Of a stretch of DNA of 6,239 nucleotides, positions 1-6,098 are shown one piece after another. Position 1 is the stretch's first letter, and the number at the start of each line of letters is the position of its first letter. The DNA comes from Omnitrophica bacterium RBG_13_46_9 (GTDB taxonomy: Bacteria; Omnitrophota; Gorgyraeia; JABMRN01; RBG-13-46-9): the NCBI GenBank assembly GCA_001804045.1, contig MHFD01000041.1, positions 23,531 through 29,769 of the forward strand, read 5' to 3'. The notes below the pieces were generated by a model. It saw nothing but the letters and a program-made list of their open reading frames with translations, was not told where the DNA came from and did not search any database. Position numbers and translations under genes: made by a program.

Positions 1-1
1 C

Positions 2-601
2 GGTTCTTTGAAAGAAGAGATCAGGCCCTTGGATTTTGTTATCCCCCTTCAATTCGTAGACAGGACTAACCAGGCAAGAAAATACACGTTTTTCGATGAG
101 GGTCTCGCCGCCCACATAAGCTTTTCACATCCTGTATGCGCGGATCTGGCGAATCGGGTTTACCGCGCTGCTCAAGATAATAAAGTGACCGTTCATCTCG
201 GGGGTACTTACCTGAATATGGAAGGTCCCCAGTTTTCGACTCTGGCCGAGTCAGGTCTTTACAGAAGCTGGGGGATGGATATCATAGGTATGACAAACAT
301 GAACGAAGCGCGCCTTGCAAGAGAGGCCGAAATATGTTATTCAACCCTGGCCGCCGTTACCGACTATGATTGCTGGCGCGAGTCTGAAGAACCCGTGAGC
401 GTGGATGTGATCATAAGCAACCTTAAAAAAAATACGAAAAACGCAATGAGGATAGTGAGAGACCTTGTGAACCGCATAGACGGTATAAGAAGCTGCGGCT
501 GCAAAGACGCGCTTAAATACGCGATTATAACCGATCCCGGAGCGATTTCCAGGGAAGTCAAAGATAGGTTGGACATCATGATAGGAAAATACATGAAATG
601 A
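2..601 (+). CDS. mtnP: S-methyl-5'-thioadenosine phosphorylase, 5'-truncated by the window edge
   Basis: Cytosolic enzyme that cleaves methylthioadenosine with phosphate to adenine and 5-methylthioribose-1-phosphate, recycling the by-product of polyamine synthesis and radical-SAM or SAM chemistry. The reading frame is open from base 2 (GSLKEE...), so the real start lies upstream; the TTG at 8 is an internal Leu, not a start. About 199 C-terminal residues of the usual 260-290 are present. Visible family motifs (numbered from the Leu at base 8) are DFVIP (9-13), the conserved His of HISFSHP (36-42), MEGPQFST (71-78, phosphate/ribose site), the AES-LYRSWG stretch (80-89) and GMTN (94-97). TDYDCW (118-123) has the two Asp residues that read the 6-amino group of adenine; guanosine/inosine phosphorylases have Asn there, so an adenine nucleoside substrate is likely. 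The C-terminal CxC...ALKYAIITDP tail is typical of bacterial MtnP. The stop overlaps the next start as ATGA. Confidence 0.93.
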   Translation, partial: GSLKEEIRPLDFVIPLQFVDRTNQARKYTFFDEGLAAHISFSHPVCADLANRVYRAAQDNKVTVHLGGTYLNMEGPQFSTLAESGLYRSWGMDIIGMTNMNEARLAREAEICYSTLAAVTDYDCWRESEEPVSVDVIISNLKKNTKNAMRIVRDLVNRIDGIRSCGCKDALKYAIITDPGAISREVKDRLDIMIGKYMK

Positions 602-1497
602 GTGTCTTGGTCGTTGGTTCTGTAGCATTGGATACAATAAGGACCCCGATGGGCAGGCGCCGCGATGTCCTGGGTGGTTCCGCGGTCTATTTTTCCGTTA
701 GCGCCAGTAACTTTTGCCGCGTAAATTTAGTTGCCGTGGTAGGCGATGATTTCCCTTCGAGACACGTCGATTTCCTCAGGCGTAAAGGCGTAGACGTCAA
801 AGGACTGGTTACCGCTAGTGGCAAGACATTCAGGTGGGAAGGGGAGTATGACTGGAATTTCAGCGATCCCAGGACGATATCCACAAAGCTTAATGTATTT
901 TCGGGCTTTGATCCGGACATACCGCGCGAATACAGAAACAGCAAATACCTGTTTCTTGCCAACATAGACCCCCACATTCAAGAGAGGGTTTTAAGGCAGA
1001 TGACAAAACCTAAGTTAGTCGCCTGTGACACCATGAATTATTGGATAGAAAATAAGCGTCCGGAGCTGGTCAGGCTGTTGAAGAAGGTCGACATCTTGCT
1101 TCTGAACGAGTCGGAGATAAGGGGGCTTACCGGCCAGACCAATCTTATTAAAGCCGCCAAAGCCGTACTCAGGTTTGGCCCGGGAAAAGTAATCGTAAAA
1201 AAAGGCGAACACGGGAGTCTGCTGTTTTCGGGGGATCATATTTTCAGCGCGCCCGCATATTTGATGGAATCGATTATAGACCCCACGGGGGCCGGGGATA
1301 CATTTGCCGGCGGGGTCATCGGTTATCTGGCGACATGCAGGAGGCAAACCCATGCGGACCTGCGGAAGGCCATCGTGTATGGAAGCGTGATGGCCACCTT
1401 TGCCGTAGAGGATTTTAGCCTGAGGCGCTTGGGTTCTGTCGGCAGGGACGATATTCTCAGAAGATACAGGGAGCTCAAGAGACTGACATATTTTTAG
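598..1497 (+). CDS. PfkB/ribokinase-family kinase, probable nucleoside or sugar kinase
   Basis: A 299-residue cytosolic kinase of the ribokinase fold, near the usual size of the family (about 290-330). Visible features are an N-terminal beta strand with the substrate-side Asp (VVGSVALD, 5-12) and the GG of the substrate lid region (GGSAVYF, 26-32). Further on are a FLANIDP strand (118-124), LLLNESE (168-174), VIVKKGEHGSLLF (198-210) and the PfkB signature DPTGAGDTFAGG (228-239). The signature supplies the anion hole and the catalytic base Asp234. The ATG at 598 overlaps the mtnP stop by four bases; an AGGA at 583-586 sits 11 bases upstream, so translational coupling to mtnP is likely. The substrate cannot be read from sequence: adenosine, ribose or another pentose or deoxyribose are possible. 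The known methylthioribose kinase MtnK belongs to a different fold, so this is not an ordinary mtnK. Family assignment is firm; function is open. Confidence 0.88.
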   Translation: MSVLVVGSVALDTIRTPMGRRRDVLGGSAVYFSVSASNFCRVNLVAVVGDDFPSRHVDFLRRKGVDVKGLVTASGKTFRWEGEYDWNFSDPRTISTKLNVFSGFDPDIPREYRNSKYLFLANIDPHIQERVLRQMTKPKLVACDTMNYWIENKRPELVRLLKKVDILLLNESEIRGLTGQTNLIKAAKAVLRFGPGKVIVKKGEHGSLLFSGDHIFSAPAYLMESIIDPTGAGDTFAGGVIGYLATCRRQTHADLRKAIVYGSVMATFAVEDFSLRRLGSVGRDDILRRYRELKRLTYF

Positions 1498-1551
1498 GGA
1501 TAATTTCTATACGCGATCGCATGGATCGCCTGAATCATATTACGCAAGAAT
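1498..1551 (+). other. 54-base spacer between the kinase gene and ileS
   Basis: This short spacer carries no terminator-like hairpin with a T run, no tRNA and no room for a T-box leader. Its only structure is GATCGC repeated directly at 1515-1520 and 1524-1529. The same bases form a 6-bp inverted repeat, GCGATC (1513-1518) and GATCGC (1524-1529), around a 5-base loop. A 13-codon frame (ATG at 1521 to TAA at 1560-1562) overlaps the ileS start, but it has no Shine-Dalgarno and no Ile-codon run, so I do not call it a gene. ileS itself has only a weak AAG at 1546-1548 as a ribosome-binding site. Confidence 0.5.
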
Positions 1552-4353
1552 ATGGATTATAAAGACACGCTAAATTTACCAAAAACCGATTTTGACATGA
1601 AGGCGAACCTGGTGAATAAAGAGCCTTCCATGCTCAAAGTTTGGAAAGACAAGGGCATCTATGGCGCTATACGAGAAAAGCGAAAAGGCGCAAAAAAGTT
1701 CGTCCTTCATGACGGCCCTCCGTATGCCAATGGGCAAATACATATGGGACACGTGCTGAACAAGATCCTTAAGGACATCATAGTAAAATTTTATACGATG
1801 AAAGGCTTGGACTCACCCTTTATACCGGGCTGGGACTGCCATGGCCTTCCCGTGGAGCATCAACTTTTTAACGAACTCGGGATTACGAAATATGATATAA
1901 ACCAGGTTGAGTTTAGAAAAAAAGCTAAAGACTATGCCATGAAATACGTATGCATACAGCGGGAAGAATTCGAAAGGCTCGGGGTCTTTGCCGACTGGGG
2001 AAAACCGTATTTGACATTAGACCCGAAATATGAAGCCGCCATTGTGCGTTCCTTTGCGCGCCTGGTGAAGGAAGGTTACGTATACAGGGACTTAAAACCC
2101 GTGAATTGGTGCACTACTTGCGAGACGGCGCTGGCGGAGGCGGAGGTGGAATATGCCGACCATAAGTCACCATCGATATATGTAAAATTCAGGGTTAAAG
2201 AGCCGAAGGGCTTGCCCATATCCGCGGGCTCAGGGCCCAAGAACGCCTATTTTATAATATGGACCACGACACCCTGGACACTTTTAGGGAACGTGGCTAT
2301 AGCCGTTCATCCCGACATGGACTACGCGGTCCTCGATGTTGACGGGGAAGCGTGGGTGATGCTTGAGGCGCTTGTTGAACCTATGATGAATAGACTAAAG
2401 AGGTCCGCCAAGGTCATAAACAAAATAAAAGGGCGGAGGCTCGAAGGCGTGCGGTGCAGCCACCCTTTTATCGAAAGGGAGTCTGTGGTCGTGCTCGCTG
2501 ATTATGTCTCCGCTTTGGACGGGACGGGTTGTGTGCATACGGCTCCGGGTCACGGTCAAGAAGATTACATTACAGGAAGAAAGTATAGCTTGCCCATGAT
2601 AATGCCCGTGAACTCGAAAGGCATCTTTGACAATACCTGCGGAGAGTTTAGCGGCCTAAGCGTCCACAAGACAAACCCGAGGATGCTGGAGCGTTTGAAA
2701 AAAGAGAACGCGCTACTTTTCGCAGAAGAAATCCCGCATTCCTACCCGCATTGCTGGAGATGCAAAAAGCCGATTATTTTTAGGGCCACGAAACAATATT
2801 TCGTCAATATAGACCATATGGATCTGAGGAAGAGGATGCTCGATGTCATTAAGGATGATGTAAGATGGTATCCCGATGTCGGTCAGTCCAGGATATCTTC
2901 AATGGTCGAAAACCGTCCTGACTGGTGTCTTTCCAGGCAGAGGTACTGGGGAGTGCCCATAGTAGCCTTCAAATGCAAAGGCTGCGAGTCGGTTATCCTG
3001 GACCACGATGCCATAGAGCATGTCGCTAAGATTGTAGAGAAGGAGGGTTCCGACGCGTGGTTTGTGAAAGAGTTGAAAGGGCTTCTCCCCGAGGGGTTCG
3101 TCTGCGGTAATTGCGGGTCCAGTATATTTGATAAAGAGACGGATATCATAGACGTGTGGTTCGAATCGGGCGTGAGCCACCAGGCTGTTCTAAAAGAAAA
3201 TCAAAAGCTCGGTTTTCCCTGCCAGCTTTATTTGGAAGGGTCCGATCAGCATCGGGGATGGTTTCAGTCATCGCTGATTACCTCCTGCGCCATCGATAAA
3301 GCCGCGCCGTATAAAAGCGTTCTTACCCATGGCTTTGTCGTTGACGGAGAAGGAAAGAAAATGTCCAAGAGCCTCGGCAATGTTATTTCGCCGCAGGATG
3401 TCATGAAAAAGTATGGGGCTGATATCCTCAGGCTCTGGGTAGCATCGAGCGATTACCATGATGACGTGAGATTATCCAAAGAAATTTTGGACAGGCTGGC
3501 CGATGCTTACAGAAAGATCCGAAACACCTTCAGGTTCCTTCTCGGCAACATACATGATTTTAATCCGAAAGAAAATTATGTGGAAATGGAAGATATGCGG
3601 GAAATAGACCGGTGGATGCTCTCGCGCCTCGCCTATATCGTCGAGGACGCGGAAAAAAACTATTCCGGATACATGTTCCACAAGATATTCCGCCTTGTCT
3701 ACAATTTCTGCGTTTATGAAATTTCAAGTCTATATCTGGACATTTTGAAGGATAGACTGTATACTTTTGGTAAAAATTCAAAGGAACGCCGGTCATGCCA
3801 GACCGTTCTCTACGAGATTTTAATGGCGCTTCTTAAGATACTCGCGCCGATATTATCTTTTACTACCGAAGAGGCCTGGCAGGCTCTTGACCCGGGTGCG
3901 GAATCGGTCCATCTCTCTTGTCTGCGCTGGAATGACCCGACAATAAAAAAATGGAGGGACAAGGTGTTGGACGAGAAATGGACCCGGCTTACGGAACTGC
4001 GACAGGAGGTCCTGAAGACCTTGGAGGTAAAGAGGGGCATGGATGAGATAGGCAGTTCTTTGGAAGCGAAGGTTGTGTTATATAGCGACGACACGGGGTT
4101 TAAAAAGTTCCTGGAAGAAAACCATGATAATTTACCGTCCTTATTTATCGCGTCACAGGTTGAAATCGCGGAAAACGAAATTCCCGGCTCGAACAGAAGT
4201 CATGGCTTGCCTGTCTGGATTTCAGTGGAGGCCGCAAGCGGTTCGAAGTGCATGAGGTGCTGGAACTATAGCGAATCAGTCGGCGCGGATGAAGAATTTA
4301 AGGATATATGTTCAAGGTGTGTCAATGTAATCCGCAAATCACAAGAGGAGTAA
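1552..4353 (+). CDS. ileS: Isoleucyl-tRNA synthetase
   Basis: Class I aminoacyl-tRNA synthetase that activates isoleucine and charges tRNA-Ile in the cytosol. The 933 residues match the bacterial type with C-terminal zinc finger (about 900-940). The start is firm because MDYKDTLNLPKTDF is the classic IleS N-terminus. In order: PPYANG (56-61) and the HIGH box as HMGH (64-67); GWDCHGLP (93-100); CP1 editing domain with TTTPWTLLGN (238-247) and GTGCVHTAPGHG...DY (324-339). Asp338 there aligns with the editing Asp342 of E. coli. Then HCWRCKKPIIFRAT (400-413), DWCLSRQRYWG (457-467), a four-Cys insert (CKGC 475-478 with CGNC 518-521), DVWFESG (534-540), GSDQHRGWFQSSL (563-575) and KMSKS (603-607). 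An all-alpha anticodon-binding region follows, and a terminal zinc ribbon C900-x2-C903...C920-x2-C923. All catalytic and editing motifs are intact. No frameshift is visible. Confidence 0.98.
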   Translation: MDYKDTLNLPKTDFDMKANLVNKEPSMLKVWKDKGIYGAIREKRKGAKKFVLHDGPPYANGQIHMGHVLNKILKDIIVKFYTMKGLDSPFIPGWDCHGLPVEHQLFNELGITKYDINQVEFRKKAKDYAMKYVCIQREEFERLGVFADWGKPYLTLDPKYEAAIVRSFARLVKEGYVYRDLKPVNWCTTCETALAEAEVEYADHKSPSIYVKFRVKEPKGLPISAGSGPKNAYFIIWTTTPWTLLGNVAIAVHPDMDYAVLDVDGEAWVMLEALVEPMMNRLKRSAKVINKIKGRRLEGVRCSHPFIERESVVVLADYVSALDGTGCVHTAPGHGQEDYITGRKYSLPMIMPVNSKGIFDNTCGEFSGLSVHKTNPRMLERLKKENALLFAEEIPHSYPHCWRCKKPIIFRATKQYFVNIDHMDLRKRMLDVIKDDVRWYPDVGQSRISSMVENRPDWCLSRQRYWGVPIVAFKCKGCESVILDHDAIEHVAKIVEKEGSDAWFVKELKGLLPEGFVCGNCGSSIFDKETDIIDVWFESGVSHQAVLKENQKLGFPCQLYLEGSDQHRGWFQSSLITSCAIDKAAPYKSVLTHGFVVDGEGKKMSKSLGNVISPQDVMKKYGADILRLWVASSDYHDDVRLSKEILDRLADAYRKIRNTFRFLLGNIHDFNPKENYVEMEDMREIDRWMLSRLAYIVEDAEKNYSGYMFHKIFRLVYNFCVYEISSLYLDILKDRLYTFGKNSKERRSCQTVLYEILMALLKILAPILSFTTEEAWQALDPGAESVHLSCLRWNDPTIKKWRDKVLDEKWTRLTELRQEVLKTLEVKRGMDEIGSSLEAKVVLYSDDTGFKKFLEENHDNLPSLFIASQVEIAENEIPGSNRSHGLPVWISVEAASGSKCMRCWNYSESVGADEEFKDICSRCVNVIRKSQEE
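4345..4350 (+). promoter_or_regulatory. Strong Shine-Dalgarno for the TraR/DksA-family gene, inside ileS
   Basis: GAGGAG lies six bases before the ATG at 4357 and is embedded in the last two ileS codons, both Glu, just ahead of its stop. It is the best ribosome-binding site in the window. With only three bases between the ileS stop and the next ATG, reinitiation by ribosomes finishing ileS is likely. Confidence 0.75.
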
Positions 4354-4356
4354 ACA

Positions 4357-4752
4357 ATGCCAAAAAAGAAAAAATTCAGCAAAAAAGATATCCAGACATT
4401 TAAAAAGTTATTAGTCAAAGAAAAAATAAATTTATTCAAAGGTATAACCGACCTGACAAACGAGACCCTTAAGAAGTCTCAGCGCGACGCCTCGGGCGAT
4501 CTGTCCGGTTATGCGTATCATATGGCGGATATGGCGAGTGATGTTTACGAAAGAGATTTTCTTTTGCAGCTTGCTTCGAGCGAAAGAGAGCTGCTTATAT
4601 CGATAGACGATGCCCTGAAACGCATAGAGGACGGGGAGTACGGTTACTGCCTTGAGTGCAAGAAAAAAATCGGGATGATACGCCTTAAGGCTATACCCCA
4701 TACGCCGCATTGCCGCGATTGCCAGGAAAAAGAAGAGAAGAAAAATAAGTAG
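4357..4752 (+). CDS. TraR/DksA-family C4 zinc-finger protein, probable RNA polymerase modulator
   Basis: A 131-residue protein of the DksA/TraR superfamily, whose members insert a coiled coil into the RNA polymerase secondary channel and alter promoter output. It opens with a very basic segment (PKKKKFSKK, 2-10), followed by a helical region (about 11-42), a presumed tip (about 44-62) and a second long helix (about 63-92). A complete zinc finger follows, C98-x2-C101-x17-C119-x2-C122, then a charged Lys/Glu tail. The tip reads HMADMASD (55-62). Aligned on the zinc finger, Asp58 and Ala60 match Asp74 and Ala76 of E. coli DksA, but the first Asp (71) is His55, a pattern I associate with the wider TraR/YlyA-like group rather than canonical DksA. 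The position between ileS and lspA matches Bacillus ylyA. Superfamily assignment is secure; the specific regulatory role is inferred. Confidence 0.9.
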   Translation: MPKKKKFSKKDIQTFKKLLVKEKINLFKGITDLTNETLKKSQRDASGDLSGYAYHMADMASDVYERDFLLQLASSERELLISIDDALKRIEDGEYGYCLECKKKIGMIRLKAIPHTPHCRDCQEKEEKKNK

Positions 4753-4762
4753 CAAGGCCTTG
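4753..4762. repeat. Perfect 10-bp palindrome at the lspA start
   Basis: CAAGGCCTTG is its own reverse complement and spans the junction from the TraR/DksA-family stop to the proposed TTG start of lspA. A near copy, CAAGGCCTG, occurs at 5241-5249 just after the lspA stop. Two short copies flanking one gene may be chance; no function is claimed. Confidence 0.4.
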
Positions 4763-5230
4763 ATTAAAAACAAAACGAACGCCTCTATAATGCTTTCGGT
4801 CGGTTCCGTTTTAGTGCTGGACCAGCTTTCAAAGTTTTTTGTTTTACGAAACTTAAATCCCAATAATTCGATCGAGGTAATACGGAATTTTTTTTATCTT
4901 ACCCTGGTCTACAATACAGGCGCCGCTTTCGGTATTTTAAAGGACAAGACATTTGTGTTTGTGGCCATTTCCCTTCTTGCCGTAATCTTTATTGTCTTCT
5001 ATATAAATAAAAGAAAGAAGGGCGCTTTCCCGGCTGATTTAGGACTAGGGCTGATACTGGGGGGCGCCTTAGGCAACCTGGTTGACAGATTACGCTTTGG
5101 ATATGTGGTAGATTTTTTGGATTTTAAGATATGGCCCGTATTTAACATAGCTGACTCGGCGATCACCACGGGCGTTTTTTTGCTGATAGCCGCTTCAGTG
5201 ATCAAAAATTTTAGACCCCGGACCGGATAG
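4760..5230 (+). CDS. lspA: Lipoprotein signal peptidase (signal peptidase II)
   Basis: Inner-membrane aspartyl protease that removes the signal peptide from diacylglyceryl-modified prolipoproteins, just before the modified Cys. The 156 residues fit the family (about 150-170). Four hydrophobic segments are seen near 10-28, 63-82, 92-108 and 134-149. Conserved boxes are DQLSK (21-25), NTGAAFGIL (52-60), GGALGNLVDR (101-110), VVDFLDF (116-122) and FNIADSAI (128-135). The catalytic Asp pair is Asp118 and Asp132. The start is uncertain: TTG at 4760 gives a full first membrane helix with Asp21 at the usual depth, whereas the next in-frame ATG (4790) would leave only ten residues before that Asp. 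The only purine-rich match, AAGG at 4755-4757 and just before, is too close to act as a normal ribosome-binding site. The gene begins seven bases after the preceding stop, so translation may depend on its neighbour. Confidence 0.96.
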   Translation: MIKNKTNASIMLSVGSVLVLDQLSKFFVLRNLNPNNSIEVIRNFFYLTLVYNTGAAFGILKDKTFVFVAISLLAVIFIVFYINKRKKGAFPADLGLGLILGGALGNLVDRLRFGYVVDFLDFKIWPVFNIADSAITTGVFLLIAASVIKNFRPRTG

Positions 5231-5327
5231 GGCAATGGTCCAAGGCCTGAGACCCAAAACTTCATGCGGTGTGCGTTCAATCCCGCGGTTGGCTGTTTAG
5301 GGTTTGTCCGGGATTTTAGAATCTGTC
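5231..5327 (+). other. 97-base spacer between lspA and lgt with an inverted repeat
   Basis: This is the longest non-coding stretch in the window. AATCCCG (5279-5285) and CGGGATT (5309-5315) form a perfect 7-bp inverted repeat around a 23-base loop, ending 12 bases before the lgt ATG and followed by a short T-rich patch. A second, weaker pairing is GGACC (5220-5224) with GGTCC (5237-5241). Neither has a proper T tract, so I do not call a terminator. A 21-codon frame (ATG at 5235 to TAG at 5298-5300) resembles nothing I recognise. No promoter with both boxes is evident. Confidence 0.45.
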
Positions 5328-6083
5328 ATGCATCCCACTCTCTTCGAAATAGGTCCCTTTGTGATACGCTCATACGGCGTCGCCGTCGCCATGGCATTTC
5401 TCACGGCTTTTTCTTTATTGTATATGGAGGCAAAAAGGCGGGGTTTTTACGCGGATAAGGTATTGGACCTATTGTTTTGTATCATCGTGTCGGGGGTGAT
5501 AGGAGCAAGAACGCTGCATGTTCTGGTCAACCTGGAATTATATAGGTATAATTTGCCAGAGATATTTATGGTTTGGAGAGGGGGCCTTGCGTTTTACGGC
5601 GGTTTGATCTCGGCGCTATTCGCGTCATGGGTCTTTATACGGATAAACAGATTGCCTCTTTGGGAAACAGCGGACCTAGTGGCACCTTATATGGCCCTCG
5701 GACAGTCAATAGGAAGAATGGGCTGTTTTTTTAACGGTTGCTGTTTCGGAAAATATACAACGTCGCCTTTTTTTGGCGTTCTCTTTCCCGGGGACACCGC
5801 CCACAGACACCCGACACAGCTATATGCGGTTTTGGCGCTTTTGCTTATGTTTATCATTCTCAGGCTCGCGCAGAAAAATCCTCCTTTTAGCGGATTCGTA
5901 TTCTGCCTCTATCTTCTTTTATACAGCTTCCAGAGATTTTTCCTGGATTTTCTGCGCGACGATACGCCTAGGTACGCCCTGGACATGACCGTTTCTCAAA
6001 TCATAAGCGCCGTAGTGTTTTTATCGGTTATTTTAATCCTCTCTTTTATCAGGCGAAAGAGTTGTATCGGTTCCCGTATTTAA
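5328..6083 (+). CDS. lgt: Phosphatidylglycerol-prolipoprotein diacylglyceryl transferase
   Basis: Integral inner-membrane enzyme that transfers diacylglycerol from phosphatidylglycerol to the lipobox Cys of prolipoproteins; LspA then cleaves the product. The frame is open from a TTG at 5304, but I chose the ATG at 5328 because MHPTLFEIGPFVIRSYG is the classic Lgt N-terminus; this gives 251 residues, within the family range. About seven hydrophobic segments are visible (roughly 15-32, 46-66, 86-106, 113-126, 165-182, 187-203, 222-241). Motifs are IRSYG (13-17), VWRGGLAFYGGL (82-93), the Lgt signature GRMGCFFNGCCFG (129-141), HPTQLY (161-166) and FQRFFLDFLRDD (201-212). The positions of E. coli His103, Asn146 and Glu151 appear as Tyr90, Cys133 and Cys138, a variant signature. 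Two tandem TAA stops end the gene. No strong Shine-Dalgarno is seen for either start. Confidence 0.95.
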   Translation: MHPTLFEIGPFVIRSYGVAVAMAFLTAFSLLYMEAKRRGFYADKVLDLLFCIIVSGVIGARTLHVLVNLELYRYNLPEIFMVWRGGLAFYGGLISALFASWVFIRINRLPLWETADLVAPYMALGQSIGRMGCFFNGCCFGKYTTSPFFGVLFPGDTAHRHPTQLYAVLALLLMFIILRLAQKNPPFSGFVFCLYLLLYSFQRFFLDFLRDDTPRYALDMTVSQIISAVVFLSVILILSFIRRKSCIGSRI

Positions 6084-6098
6084 TAACGCGGTGCCGTC

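Noticed and set aside
8..10. TTG at 8 as the mtnP start
   Set aside because: The frame stays open to the window edge and the preceding Gly-Ser continues the family motif GSLxEE, so the gene is truncated by the window.
1483..1513. Promoter-like pair CTGACA (1483-1488) and TATACG (1508-1513), plus GATAAT at 1499-1504
   Set aside because: The spacing is 19 bases with a weak -10 for the first pair and too short for GATAAT; matches of this quality occur by chance, and sigma-factor consensus for this organism is unknown.
1498..1551. A T-box or Ile-codon attenuator leader for ileS
   Set aside because: The spacer is only 54 bases, far too short for a T-box, and the 13-codon frame at 1521-1562 has a single Ile codon and no ribosome-binding site.
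5235..5300. A 21-codon frame between lspA and lgt
   Set aside because: It has no recognisable domain or membrane segment and only a poorly spaced purine stretch upstream; a frame of this length in 97 bases is unremarkable.
5304..5327. TTG at 5304 as the lgt start
   Set aside because: It adds eight residues ahead of the family-typical MHP N-terminus and has no suitably spaced ribosome-binding site.
5264..5458. A 64-residue frame overlapping the start of lgt
   Set aside because: It is rich in Arg, Cys and His with no family resemblance and runs out of frame through the conserved lgt N-terminus, so it is a shadow of lgt.
4888..5774. T7-T8 runs in lspA and lgt (4888-4895, 5175-5181, 5726-5732, 5768-5774) as phase-variable tracts
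   Set aside because: They are explained by TTT Phe codons in membrane proteins, all frames are intact, and these genes are normally essential, so on/off switching is unlikely.
5764..5778. CGCC-T7-GGCG hairpin, looking like an odd terminator
   Set aside because: It lies inside the conserved part of lgt, has only a 4-bp stem, and the T run is the loop rather than the tail.
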